30,054 bases of DNA from Gammaproteobacteria bacterium (GCA_024280785.1 JAJRPK010000122.1:1-30054), one strand, 5' to 3'. Shown: positions 6,012 to 14,884, counted from the first letter of the stretch. Numbers and translations are program-made. Notes: generated from the letters alone by a model not told the origin.

Positions 6012-8105
6012 TTAAACGTTGATGTAATTTTTAGCCAACGGGCACCATCGTCGAATGAGGGCATTGGTCGTTGCAGAGTCAGTTTGATAGATGCGATCCG
6101 ACACTTTTACTACGGTATCAATCATGTCGCTATCGCGGTCAAGATCGGCCAGTTTAAACAAGGTGGCGCCAGATTGTCGAGTGCCTAACACTTCTCCTGG
6201 ACCGCGCATTTTCAAGTCTTTTTCAGCTAGCTTAAAACCATTGCTCGTCTCGCGCATTATTTCGATTCGCTGTCGTCCCTTGAAAGACAGTGGTTTTTGA
6301 TACAGGAGCACACAATGGCTTTGCTTTGACCCTCGGCCCACACGGCCGCGTAACTGGTGAAGCTGGGAGAGTCCGAGTCGCTCGGGGTTTTCAATTATCA
6401 TTAAGCTAGCATTAGCTACATCAACACCCACTTCTATTACGGTGGTTGCAACCAGTAGTTGGATGCTTCCCGATTTAAAGTGATGCATGACTTGTTGCTT
6501 TTTTTGTGACGATAATCGGCCGTGAATTAGGCCTACGTTTACGTTGGGTAATTGTTCGGCTAGCTCTGTGGCGGTTGACTCGGCGGCTTGACACTGCAGA
6601 GTTTCTGATTCTTCTACCAAAGTGCATACCCAGTATACTTGGCGCTTGTCGTTACAGGCGGCACTAACTCTGGTGATGACTTGATCGCGTTTGTCATTGC
6701 TGATGGCAGCGGTTTCAACGGGTATACGACCGAGAGGCAACTCTGCAATAACGGAGTAGCTAAGGTCGGCATAAAAAGTCATCGCTAAAGTACGGGGGAT
6801 TGGAGTAGCTGTCATCACTAGTTGATGCACAGCAAGCCCATCCGTTCGTTTGTTTTTTAGCTTGCGTCTTTGTTCAACACCAAAGCGATGTTGTTCATCG
6901 ACAATAATTAGCCCAAGACTTTGATAGCTGACGGTTGTTTGTATCAGTGCGTGGGTGCCGATAACCATTTGCGATTTTCCGGACAAAATATTCTCTAGGC
7001 ATTCGCGCTTGTTAGCGGCGGACATCTTGCTAACTAATAATGAAACTGAAATATTGAAAGGTTTTAGCCAGCTCGCGAAGGTAAGTGCGTGTTGCTCTGC
7101 AAGAATTTCTCTGGGCGCCATTAATGCAACTTGCTGCCCATCATTAATACAGTGCAGAGCGGTTAGCGCGGCGACAACTGTTTTTCCAGACCCAACATCG
7201 CCTTGTAGCAAACGCATCATTGGTGTGGTAGTTGCAATATCTGTTTTTATCTCATCAAGTACTTTTACTTGCTCATTAGTTAGCTGAAAGGGAAGTTGCT
7301 TGATAAATCTAGATTCAATTTTTTCGCTGATTTTAATTGCGGCAGCAGAGATTTTTTGATTGCGCTGTTTTAATGCTAAATGAGAGATGCGTTGTGCCAC
7401 CAACTCTTCGAACGCCAAACGTCGTTGAACGGGGTGTAAGCCCTCGCTGAGTAAATACAAATCGACGTCGGGTGGAGGGTAATGTAATAGTTGTAAGGCT
7501 AGATACAAATTTTTTGCTACGGGTAAATCAGGTAGTGGAAAGTCCTCAGGTTCTATTAAATTGAGTACTTGTGAGGGGTCTAACTTCTGGAATGCCGCTT
7601 GAATAAAGTTGCGCCAACGAATTTGGTGAATGCCATCTGTACTGGGATATATTGCGGTTAAGTATTCCGGTACTGGCAAGGTCTGGTTGTCTGTGATTAT
7701 TTGATATTCCGGGTGGATAATCTCCAGGCCTCCTCTACCGAGAGAGGCTTCACCGAAGCAGCGGACAGTTGATCCAACAGATAGCTGGTTTTTTTGCATG
7801 GCAGAAAAGTGAAAAAAGCGCAGAGTGATTGTTCCGCTGCCGTCCTGAATTTTGCAAAGCATACTACGGCGCTTGCCAAATTGAATATTGCATACGCTGA
7901 TGTCTCCTTGAATGACCGCGGCTTGGCCGTTTCGAAGAGATACTATGGGTTTTATTCTGGTCCTGTCCTGATAGCGAAGCGGCAGGTGGAAGAGTAGGTC
8001 TAATAAGGTAGAGATTCCTAGCGAGGATAGTTTTTCGGCCATCGCAGGCCCAATGCCTTTTAAAGAGCTTACGCTAAGTGCATGGGCCGCTGTTAAAGTA
8101 GACAT
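6012..8105 (-). CDS. recG: ATP-dependent DNA helicase RecG
   Basis: Branch-migration helicase that remodels stalled replication forks and Holliday junctions. The 697-residue protein has a helix-hairpin-helix-like start (LKGIGPAMAEKL, about 15-26) and an N-terminal OB-fold wedge domain (about 50-150). The superfamily 2 helicase core follows, with Walker A GDVGSGKT (302-309), DEQHRFG (403-409), TATPIPRT (432-439) and a C-terminal motif VI with QLRGRVGRG. The length is typical. It is a single gene divergent from the SDR gene, with 203 bases between them. No clear intrinsic terminator follows it on the minus strand; the one at 5950-5985 faces the other way. Confidence 0.97.
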   Translation of the reverse strand: MSTLTAAHALSVSSLKGIGPAMAEKLSSLGISTLLDLLFHLPLRYQDRTRIKPIVSLRNGQAAVIQGDISVCNIQFGKRRSMLCKIQDGSGTITLRFFHFSAMQKNQLSVGSTVRCFGEASLGRGGLEIIHPEYQIITDNQTLPVPEYLTAIYPSTDGIHQIRWRNFIQAAFQKLDPSQVLNLIEPEDFPLPDLPVAKNLYLALQLLHYPPPDVDLYLLSEGLHPVQRRLAFEELVAQRISHLALKQRNQKISAAAIKISEKIESRFIKQLPFQLTNEQVKVLDEIKTDIATTTPMMRLLQGDVGSGKTVVAALTALHCINDGQQVALMAPREILAEQHALTFASWLKPFNISVSLLVSKMSAANKRECLENILSGKSQMVIGTHALIQTTVSYQSLGLIIVDEQHRFGVEQRRKLKNKRTDGLAVHQLVMTATPIPRTLAMTFYADLSYSVIAELPLGRIPVETAAISNDKRDQVITRVSAACNDKRQVYWVCTLVEESETLQCQAAESTATELAEQLPNVNVGLIHGRLSSQKKQQVMHHFKSGSIQLLVATTVIEVGVDVANASLMIIENPERLGLSQLHQLRGRVGRGSKQSHCVLLYQKPLSFKGRQRIEIMRETSNGFKLAEKDLKMRGPGEVLGTRQSGATLFKLADLDRDSDMIDTVVKVSDRIYQTDSATTNALIRRWCPLAKNYINV

Positions 8106-8308
8106 GAGTTTAAGCTATTGTTTAATGAAAACTGATTTTTGCTAGAAACATTGCCTTATTGTATCGGTTGCTTTGCAAAAAACACATCGCTTGATCGCTT
8201 AGTTAAATTTTCCACCTTGCCTCACTCTTTATTTCGCCGGTGAATAATATTAGTATGTTCCAATAATAAAGCGGTTGGACGCTGGTTATCAATGGGGAAT
8301 GTTTAACA

Positions 8309-9271
8309 GTGAGTAAGGGCAAAATACTTATCGTTGGTTGCGGTGATTTAGGTATTGCTACAGCGAGGCGTCTGCAATCATTAGGGCATCGCGTTTTTGG
8401 CGCTCGTCGATCCATTAGTAATTTGCCAGACGATGTGCCGGGCATAGTGGTGGATTTAAGCGAAGTCGAAACCTTGACGGCAATACAAGAGCAATCATGG
8501 GACGTGGTTATCGTTACGCTTACGGCGGATGAGTTTTCAGCAAAGTCTTACCGTGATATTTATGTCGAGGGCTTGAGACATCTTTTAGGCGCTCTATCTC
8601 ACCGAAAAAGTCTTGCAGGAACGGGCACCCGTTGTTCAAAAAAACTGCAAGGTGATAGAAACACAGTCATCGGTGAATCAGGGCGAAAGCCCTTTATAAT
8701 ATTTACCTCTTCTATCAGTGTGTATGGCCAGCAAGATCATTCGTGGGTGGATGAACATAGCGAGACTATTCCTACCAGTTTTTCTGGCCAGGTAATGCTG
8801 GAGGCCGAACAGTTATTGTTGTCGTCAGGCTTTGATAGTTGTGTGATAAGGTTTGGTGGTATTTATCAACGGAAAAGTAAAGGGCTATTAATTGAACAGC
8901 TATTGCAGGGGTATATATGTCCTAGAGAGCCTGCCATGTACAGCAATCGAATTACTGCCGTTGACTGTTCTCGTATCCTAACGCACCTTGTTGCTAAGTA
9001 TCAAAATGGAACTGTACTGCAAACGTGCTATATCGGCGTTGATTGCGCCCCAACGACACTACGTGAAGTCATGGAGTGGTTAGCAGTACAATACCGTATT
9101 AGTTTGGACCAGTTAATTGAGCGAGAGCTCCCTTGCCGGGGAGGTAGTAAGCGTTGCAGCAATAAAGGCTTGTTAGAGTTGGGTTTTGAGTTTGACAGTC
9201 CGGATTATAGATCGGGATTTTCAAATTTCATTGAGAGTTACTACCGAGGCGCTTTTCAAGTGACTTATTAG
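8309..9271 (+). CDS. SDR-superfamily NAD(P)-dependent epimerase/dehydratase-like protein
   Basis: A 320-residue Rossmann-fold protein. The nucleotide-binding glycine motif GCGDLG is at residues 10-15, and an SSISVYGQ block with a following DEHSE matches the atypical/extended SDR pattern seen in YeeZ-like proteins. The start is GTG at 8309 with a GGGG tract upstream; an ATG at 8300 is in another frame and stops after five codons. The substrate is unknown. Between the strand ending WDVVIVTLTA and the strand FIIFTSS lies an unusually polar segment (about residues 95-128, with RKSLAGTGTRCSKK) that coincides with nested inverted repeats in the DNA. This suggests an in-frame insertion relative to family members of 285-300 residues. 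Confidence 0.75.
   Translation: MSKGKILIVGCGDLGIATARRLQSLGHRVFGARRSISNLPDDVPGIVVDLSEVETLTAIQEQSWDVVIVTLTADEFSAKSYRDIYVEGLRHLLGALSHRKSLAGTGTRCSKKLQGDRNTVIGESGRKPFIIFTSSISVYGQQDHSWVDEHSETIPTSFSGQVMLEAEQLLLSSGFDSCVIRFGGIYQRKSKGLLIEQLLQGYICPREPAMYSNRITAVDCSRILTHLVAKYQNGTVLQTCYIGVDCAPTTLREVMEWLAVQYRISLDQLIERELPCRGGSKRCSNKGLLELGFEFDSPDYRSGFSNFIESYYRGAFQVTY
8592..8692 (+). repeat. Nested inverted repeats inside the SDR gene
   Basis: CTTGCAG (8612-8618) pairs with CTGCAAG (8645-8651). Inside is AACGGG-CA-CCCGTT (8620-8633), and outside CTCTATCTCACC (8592-8603) pairs imperfectly with GGTGATAGA (8651-8659). A separate GGGC-GAAA-GCCC hairpin follows at 8681-8692. Together they cover the polar insert in the encoded protein. 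Confidence 0.5.
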
Positions 9272-9439
9272 TAAATAGTAATTGCTTTAGATGATTTTGA
9301 TCGATGCAACTGGCGTTACGATCAATGAATATAAAGAGTTGGTAACTTTCGGGCTACTTAGTTCGTTGTATAAATACTCTCTTGCTTGAATTGAGAAAAA
9401 TAATACAGCACGATCATTTCAACTTACTCGGAGATAATT

Positions 9440-9865
9440 ATGATAGAGACCGCTATTTTAACCCCAGTGTTCATATTAATTGCGTGGACATTGATAGTGT
9501 TCCTTTGGATGTACGGTACACGAATGCCCGCTATGGGCCAAGCTGATATAGATCCCCAGTCTGTCAGGCACCCAGCGGCATTGCCTGGGCTATTGCCCAC
9601 TAAAGTTGAAGCCGTGGCCGATAACTACAATCACTTAATGGAACAGCCCACTATTTTTTACGCCCTGTGTTTTTATTTGGCGATATCGGGTCATGCTGAT
9701 GGTATGGCAATAAATCTGGCTTGGGCCTATGTTGGTCTGCGAGTTGTACATTCGTTGGTCCAAAATACTGTAAATATTGTGATGGCCCGTTTTCTCGTGT
9801 TTACATTATCAACTATTGTGATAATGACAATGGTGGTCAGGGAAGCTCTGCAGCTACTCGCTTAG
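9440..9865 (+). CDS. MAPEG-family integral membrane protein
   Basis: A 141-residue protein with about four hydrophobic segments and the MAPEG hallmark DNYNHLMEQPT at residues 61-71, followed by YVGLRVVHSLVQNTVN and ARFLVF. MAPEG proteins are membrane glutathione/eicosanoid-type enzymes in eukaryotes; the role of bacterial members is mostly undefined. The ATG has a good ribosome binding site (GGAG, 6-7 bases upstream). It stands between the SDR gene and metX with non-coding gaps on both sides, so it is probably its own unit. The family is clear, the substrate is not. Confidence 0.85.
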   Translation: MIETAILTPVFILIAWTLIVFLWMYGTRMPAMGQADIDPQSVRHPAALPGLLPTKVEAVADNYNHLMEQPTIFYALCFYLAISGHADGMAINLAWAYVGLRVVHSLVQNTVNIVMARFLVFTLSTIVIMTMVVREALQLLA

Positions 9866-10062
9866 ACACCGTTGGTCTTACACTGCTCCTGCTTAATATC
9901 GGTTATCAATCGCTGAGCACTGTTATCCCTCGTTTTTTCTCAGTGGCAAGCGGTGCTTGACGCAAAATATGTACATGCTGCTTGTCGCAGCAGCCCGCAC
10001 TTTTATATACAATTACCACCACTTGGTTATTTCTCATTTCACTCGTATTGGCTTTTCCTGCT

Positions 10063-11298
10063 ATGTCTGGTCAAAAACCTAAAGCCGCCACAGAATTGGA
10101 ATCCATTGTTGGTTCTGTGGGGCTTGTCGATCCTAAGATCGTTCATTTTGATAAACCTTTCATCGTATCATGCGGGCGAGAGTTGCCAAGTTTAGATATT
10201 GTTTATGAGACATATGGAGAGCTTAACGAACAGAAGTCGAATACAGTACTTATTTGCCATGCATTGTCGGGAGACCATCATGCAGCAGGCTATCATTCAG
10301 CAGCAGATAAAAAGCCCGGTTGGTGGGACAATTATATAGGCCCGGGTAAAGCGATTGATACGGATCAGTTTTATGTTGTGAGCTTAAATAATATTGGCGG
10401 CTGTGGTGGTAGTACGGGGCCTTCATCGATCAACCCTGCAACGGGAGAGCCGTGGGGGCCTGACTTTCCTACTGTGCGCGTCCGCGATTGGGTTGAAAGT
10501 CAAAAATGGTTAGCCGATTACTTAGGTATTAAACAGTGGGCTGCGGTTGTTGGCGGCAGTCTCGGTGGTATGCAAGCAATGCGCTGGGCATTAGAGTACC
10601 CTGACCGGGTTCATCATTGCGTGGTTATTGCCTCAGCATTAAAGCTAAGTGCGCAAAATATTGCGTTTAACAAGACTTCCCGAACGGCAATTACATCGGA
10701 TCCCAATTTTCATGATGGCAGGTATTACCTTAAGGATACGGTTCCTAAACAGGGTTTGGCTGTTGCAAGAATGATAGGCCATATTACTTATCTGTCCGAT
10801 GATGTATTGGGTAAGAAATTTGGCCGTGAACTGCGATCGGGGACTTTTGACCGGGGAGTAGAGTCACAACTGGAATTTCAAATCGAAAGCTATTTACATC
10901 ATCAAGGCGAAGTGTTTTCTGAGAAGTTCGATGCGAATACTTACATCTTAATGACACGAGCGCTTGATTATTTTGACCTCGCGCGCGAGTATGGCAATGA
11001 CCCCGTGCAGGCGTTCTCCAGAGCAAAGTGCAAATTTCTAGTTGTTTCTTTTACCAGCGATTGGCGATTTTCTCCCAAGCGGTCACGTGAAATTGTCAAT
11101 GCATTAATAGCGGCTCAAAAATCAGTTAGCTATGCAGAAATTGATGCACCTCAGGGGCACGATGCCTTTTTGTTACCGGTCGAGAGATATAATGATGTGT
11201 TTTCGGCTTTTATGGCCACCGTTGTGCAACATTGTCAGCCCGTTATTTCACAAGATCTGACTGAAAATATCTCGGGGTCACATCGCGATGCGTCTTGA
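10063..11298 (+). CDS. metX: Homoserine O-acyltransferase MetX
   Basis: Alpha/beta-hydrolase-fold enzyme that acylates homoserine in methionine synthesis. With the ATG at 10063 it has 411 residues. The nucleophile elbow GGSLGG places Ser166, and the catalytic Asp333 (FTSDWRF) and His366 (QGHDAF) are present. The oxyanion region ALSGDHHAAGYH and the substrate block NNIGGCGGSTGPSS are typical. A TTG 27 codons earlier would add a hydrophobic stretch not seen in the family, so ATG is preferred although it lacks a clear ribosome binding site. It overlaps metW by 11 bases, which is the conserved metX-metW arrangement. Whether it uses acetyl-CoA or succinyl-CoA cannot be told from these motifs. Confidence 0.94.
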   Translation: MSGQKPKAATELESIVGSVGLVDPKIVHFDKPFIVSCGRELPSLDIVYETYGELNEQKSNTVLICHALSGDHHAAGYHSAADKKPGWWDNYIGPGKAIDTDQFYVVSLNNIGGCGGSTGPSSINPATGEPWGPDFPTVRVRDWVESQKWLADYLGIKQWAAVVGGSLGGMQAMRWALEYPDRVHHCVVIASALKLSAQNIAFNKTSRTAITSDPNFHDGRYYLKDTVPKQGLAVARMIGHITYLSDDVLGKKFGRELRSGTFDRGVESQLEFQIESYLHHQGEVFSEKFDANTYILMTRALDYFDLAREYGNDPVQAFSRAKCKFLVVSFTSDWRFSPKRSREIVNALIAAQKSVSYAEIDAPQGHDAFLLPVERYNDVFSAFMATVVQHCQPVISQDLTENISGSHRDAS

Positions 11299-11890
11299 TT
11301 TATTGGCTGTTGACCAGTGGATTGATGACAATTCACGAGTGCTGGATTTGGGTTGTGGTGATGGCGTATTGTTAGACCATCTTCGCAAAGTAAAAAAAAC
11401 TAATGGGCTAGGAATAGAAATTGATGTCGATAACATTACTGCCTGTATTGCTAAAGGCGTGGATGTTGTCGAACAGAATATTGATAATGGATTAGCCAAT
11501 TTCTCTAATGATAGTTTTGATACTGTTCTATTAACCCAAACGTTGCAAGCAGTGCATAGACCAGACTTCGTTCTACGAGAAATGCTGCGAGTTGGCAAAG
11601 AAAGTATTATAACGTTTCCCAACTTTGGTCATTGGCAAGCACGCTTGCATTTGTTGATGCGTGGAAGAATGCCTGTCAGTAAGCTAATGCCTTATAATTG
11701 GTACGACACCCCCAATATTCACTTTTGCACGGTAGCTGATTTTGAGTCACTTTGTGCGGCCGAGGGTATACAAATACTTCATAGGACTTTCGAAATTGAT
11801 ATCCATACAGGAAAAAAACATGCATCGTTGCTCGGCAAGTTGTTTCCGAACCTTTTTGCGACACATGCAATCTACCATGTCACTAGTTAA
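11288..11890 (+). CDS. metW: Methionine biosynthesis protein MetW
   Basis: A 200-residue class I methyltransferase-fold protein with the SAM-binding motif VLDLGCGDG (18-26), the acidic second motif GIEIDVDN and the MetW-typical FPNFGHWQARLHLLMRGRMP block. In several bacteria MetW is needed together with MetX for homoserine acylation. The start codon lies inside the end of metX, so the two are translationally coupled, and the stop lies inside the start region of the DUF4426 gene. Identity is clear from sequence and context; its enzymatic activity as a methyltransferase is not proven by the motifs. Confidence 0.94.
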   Translation: MRLDLLAVDQWIDDNSRVLDLGCGDGVLLDHLRKVKKTNGLGIEIDVDNITACIAKGVDVVEQNIDNGLANFSNDSFDTVLLTQTLQAVHRPDFVLREMLRVGKESIITFPNFGHWQARLHLLMRGRMPVSKLMPYNWYDTPNIHFCTVADFESLCAAEGIQILHRTFEIDIHTGKKHASLLGKLFPNLFATHAIYHVTS

Positions 11891-12353
11891 CCGAAACTGG
11901 CCAAGCCTTTTTTTATTAAAACTATGCTTTATAGGTATTGTTTGCCAACCGTTTTTGGCTTTTGGACAGGATGACATCTCGATACGAAAGGGTAACTACG
12001 AAGTTTTTTTCAGTACATTTAATACTAGTTTCCTGTCACCTGAAACAGCCAAAGCAGTCGGAGTAGTTAGGGCAAAAGATCTTGGCATGTTGAATATTTC
12101 AATTCGGGAACATTTTGCAGATGGCCAGACTCAATCGCTAAAAGCGAAAGATATTAGGGGTGCAGCGTTTGATTTAATTCATAAAAATAGCCTTGTGTTT
12201 AATGAGGTCATTGAGCCGGGCGCTGTTTATTACTTGGCAAAATTTAAGATCAGTAATGATGATGAAATTATTGTTATTAAAGTGACGGTAGTGCCTGTGG
12301 GTAGCGAGCAAGAAATTGATATTGAGTTTAACAGGCGTTTTTATCTAAATTAA
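11865..12353 (+). CDS. DUF4426-family secreted protein
   Basis: A 162-residue protein with a signal peptide (hydrophobic run FLLKLCFIGIVC, cleavage likely near AFG/QDD) and a mature domain rich in beta-strand patterns (GNYEVFFSTFNTSFLSPETA). This matches the DUF4426 family found after metW in pseudomonads. The start is uncertain: ATG 11865 and ATG 11877 give a normal signal peptide but have no ribosome binding site, while ATG 11820 has AGGA suitably placed but would give a 30-plus residue leader. All options overlap metW. Its function is unknown; the fixed position in the metX-metW-rdgB-hemW run suggests a conserved link or shared transcript. Confidence 0.82.
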   Translation: MQSTMSLVNRNWPSLFLLKLCFIGIVCQPFLAFGQDDISIRKGNYEVFFSTFNTSFLSPETAKAVGVVRAKDLGMLNISIREHFADGQTQSLKAKDIRGAAFDLIHKNSLVFNEVIEPGAVYYLAKFKISNDDEIIVIKVTVVPVGSEQEIDIEFNRRFYLN

Positions 12354-12390
12354 TACTTTGTATTTTAATTATTCGATACTTCCGGGCATT

Positions 12391-13014
12391 ATGACTGATA
12401 CAACTATTGTTATCGCTAGCAACAACGTTGGTAAACTCAATGAATTCCAGCATCTATTTTCAGCGACTAATGTAGTTGTTCGGTCGCAAGGTGAATTTAA
12501 TGTCCCCGAGGCCGATGAAAATGGATTGAGTTTTATAGAAAATGCGATTATCAAAGCGCGTAATGCGGCTTTCTTTTCGGGTTGCGCAGCATTGGCAGAT
12601 GATTCTGGATTAGAGGTCGATGTACTTAATGGCGGCCCGGGTATTTATTCTGCACGATTTAGCCAAAATGAAAATGGCCAGCGCACAAATGATTCCACAA
12701 ATATCGTCAAGCTTTTGTCGTTACTTAAAGATACCCCTGATGAACAACGTTCGGCGCGCTTTGTTTGTGCTCTAGCGTTTATGCGGCACGATAAAGACCC
12801 TACACCTGTTGTATGCGTGGGAACGTGGGAAGGCCAGATTTTACGGAAGGAAGTCGGTAATAATGGCTTTGGTTATGATCCGGTATTTTACGTTCCTGAA
12901 TTTGATTGTGCTTCAGCCGAGCTTGAACCAGAAATTAAAAATAAAAATAGCCATCGTGGCAAAGCGCTGGCGATAATGATGCAACAGCTTTCCGGATTAG
13001 GACTAATCGATTGA
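12391..13014 (+). CDS. rdgB: Non-canonical purine NTP pyrophosphatase (dITP/XTP)
   Basis: House-cleaning enzyme that hydrolyses dITP and XTP to monophosphates, keeping deaminated purines out of DNA. The 207-residue protein has the family's SNNVGK motif (10-15), the ADDSGLEVDVLNGGPGIYSA catalytic block, NGFGYDPVF and the C-terminal SHRGKAL. ATG 12391 is chosen because the conserved domain begins at residue 5 (TIVIASNN) and the upstream TTG adds only an unrelated stretch. It lies 37 bases after the DUF4426 gene, and its TGA stop overlaps the TTG start of hemW. Confidence 0.95.
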   Translation: MTDTTIVIASNNVGKLNEFQHLFSATNVVVRSQGEFNVPEADENGLSFIENAIIKARNAAFFSGCAALADDSGLEVDVLNGGPGIYSARFSQNENGQRTNDSTNIVKLLSLLKDTPDEQRSARFVCALAFMRHDKDPTPVVCVGTWEGQILRKEVGNNGFGYDPVFYVPEFDCASAELEPEIKNKNSHRGKALAIMMQQLSGLGLID

Positions 13015-14162
13015 ATGACCTTCCCCCGTTAGCGCTTTATATTCATATCCCATGGTGCATTCGCAAATGCCCCTACTGCGATTTTAATTCTCACGAATAT
13101 GTTGGAGGGAACAAAGGTCCGCAACTAGAGAAACAATATCTTCAGGCATTATTAGATGATTTAGATGAGGAGCTAACTTTAGTCGTCTCGTCTCGAACGA
13201 TATGTTCAATCTTTATTGGCGGAGGAACGCCGAGTTTAATGACAGGTGATTTTTATATCGAGCTGTTAGAAAAGATCAGGCAAAGAATTAGTGTCAACTT
13301 AAATGCAGAAATAACGATAGAGGCGAACCCGGGCGCTGTGGACGAAGAGCATTTTGCTGGATTTATTCGTGCGGGCATTAATCGTTTATCGTTAGGTGTC
13401 CAGAGTTTTTCAAACCCGGCACTGGAGGCATTGGGTCGCATTCATGATGCCAGTAGTGCAAAAAATGCGTTTAACGTTGCCCGCTCAGCCGGTTTTAACA
13501 ATATCAATATTGATTTAATGCATGGTTTGCCTACACAGTCATTGGAGGATGGATTGCGAGATTTGGAAACAGCATTTTCCCTATCGCCTGAGCATATTTC
13601 TTGGTACCAGTTAACTATTGAACAAAATACTGCTTTTTACAAGCGGCCACCGGTATTGCCGCTTGAAGACACTTTGGATATGCTTTTTGAGCGGGGGCAA
13701 CAAATGTTATCGGCAGAAAAGTTTGAACAATACGAAGTGTCTGCGTTTGCAAAGTCAAATTATCAAGCCGGGCATAATAAAAACTATTGGCAGTTCGGGG
13801 ATTATTTGGGTATTGGTGCGGGTGCACATGGCAAGATAACCGTTGGCAAGTCAGAGATATTACGGCGCTGGAAAACCCGGGTTCCGGGAGACTATATGAG
13901 CAGCGATAACAAATTGGCGGGTTCGCAACGTTTAGATGCTTTAGAGATTCCTTTAGAATTTGCGATGAACGCCTTTCGATTAAACGAAGGATTTTCGGTT
14001 TCTTTGTTTGAGCAAAGAACAGGTTTGAGTTTTAATGTGATTGAACACAATATATTGGATTTAAAACAGCAGGGCCTGGTAGAGAAAAAGCGAGATATCG
14101 TTATGCCAACCGCTAAGGGTCGCTTATTCTTGAATGATATTTTTTCGGTTTTTGCCGACTAG
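13011..14162 (+). CDS. hemW: Heme chaperone HemW (radical SAM)
   Basis: A 383-residue radical SAM protein related to coproporphyrinogen dehydrogenase. The cluster-binding cysteines are Cys16, Cys20 and Cys23 (CIRKCPYC), followed by DF rather than the extra cysteine of HemN, which marks HemW. The heme-binding-type HNKNYW motif is present. HemW is thought to insert heme into respiratory enzymes rather than act in heme synthesis. The start is TTG at 13011: the conserved domain begins at residue 7, no ATG is in frame, and AGGA lies 8 bases upstream. The TTG overlaps the rdgB TGA stop, so translation is coupled. It converges with the CBS gene, 13 bases apart. Confidence 0.94.
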   Translation: MNDLPPLALYIHIPWCIRKCPYCDFNSHEYVGGNKGPQLEKQYLQALLDDLDEELTLVVSSRTICSIFIGGGTPSLMTGDFYIELLEKIRQRISVNLNAEITIEANPGAVDEEHFAGFIRAGINRLSLGVQSFSNPALEALGRIHDASSAKNAFNVARSAGFNNINIDLMHGLPTQSLEDGLRDLETAFSLSPEHISWYQLTIEQNTAFYKRPPVLPLEDTLDMLFERGQQMLSAEKFEQYEVSAFAKSNYQAGHNKNYWQFGDYLGIGAGAHGKITVGKSEILRRWKTRVPGDYMSSDNKLAGSQRLDALEIPLEFAMNAFRLNEGFSVSLFEQRTGLSFNVIEHNILDLKQQGLVEKKRDIVMPTAKGRLFLNDIFSVFAD

Positions 14163-14175
14163 AGATCTGCTCGGG

Positions 14176-14580
14176 CTAGTTTTGGTTGTCAAGCTTTTGA
14201 ACCAGAGCATTCAATATGTCCTTGCGTGAGAGAATGCCGACAAGCACTCCGGCGTCCACAACAGGCATCATACGACGGTTATTTTTTAGAAAAACTTCTG
14301 ACACAGATGCAAGTTCGTCATCCGCAGAGACAAATTCTGCATCTATGGTCATTTGATCTTTTACCAGTGCAACACCTTCATTGAAATAACCTTCTACCAA
14401 GGTCGCTCGCATGCAATCTGCTTCTGACAATAGGCCGATAAGCTGTTGTTGGTCATCTACTACGGGCGCCGCCGATTGATGATATTCGAGAATTACGCGC
14501 ACCGCCGCTGCCAAAGAGTGTTCGGGCTTAACGGTTGCGTAGCGGTTGGCCATAAAATCACGAACGCGCATAGTGTGCAT
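14176..14580 (-). CDS. Protein with two CBS domains
   Basis: A 134-residue protein that is almost entirely one CBS pair: VRDFMANRYATVKPEHSLAA at the start of the first, and DQMTIDAEFVSADDELASVS at the start of the second. CBS pairs bind adenosine nucleotides and act as sensors; here there is no attached enzyme domain, so the partner is unknown. The ATG at 14580 has a GGGG tract about 7 bases upstream, which favours it over the ATG three codons on. It follows trmB on the same strand but is separated by 304 bases, so it probably has its own promoter. Confidence 0.88.
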   Translation of the reverse strand: MHTMRVRDFMANRYATVKPEHSLAAAVRVILEYHQSAAPVVDDQQQLIGLLSEADCMRATLVEGYFNEGVALVKDQMTIDAEFVSADDELASVSEVFLKNNRRMMPVVDAGVLVGILSRKDILNALVQKLDNQN

Positions 14581-14884
14581 AGTTTATCCCCTATAGTTAA
14601 GGACGGTTATACATAAGATCAAGTTGTGGAGGGTTTTACTACTGCTTGATTTCACCACCCATTTTATAGAACTGTCTAACAGAGCTATCTAATAGGACAT
14701 TCGAAAAGAACGAGCTTATTAGATTCACGCTATATAGAAACTGCTGTAATGACAAAACTACAGTAAACAGTGTGACGACGATACGACTTGACTCTGTACT
14801 GTAAATCAGTATTGAGCAAGGCAACCATACTACCGTTAAAGCGGAGTAACAAGCTTTTATCTTGAGCGAAAGCGTGCTAGGGAA
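14581..14884. other. 304-base gap without a supported gene
   Basis: A 61-codon minus-strand frame here lacks a ribosome binding site and any family resemblance, so I do not call it. The gap should contain the promoter of the CBS gene. An imperfect inverted repeat TACAGTA / CTGTACTGTA (14759-14765, 14794-14803) is the only structure I noted. Confidence 0.4.

Noticed and set aside
9297..9325. Inverted repeat TTGATCG-N15-CGATCAA upstream of the MAPEG gene
   Set aside because: Seven-base arms with a 15-base gap are weak evidence, and no promoter could be placed beside it; noted only as a possible operator.
9953..10195. 80-codon plus-strand frame near the metX start
   Set aside because: It runs across the metX coding region in another frame and has no supporting start signals.
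14639..14824. 61-codon minus-strand frame with hydrophobic stretches
   Set aside because: No ribosome binding site, no family resemblance, and its composition is that of translated AT-rich gap DNA.
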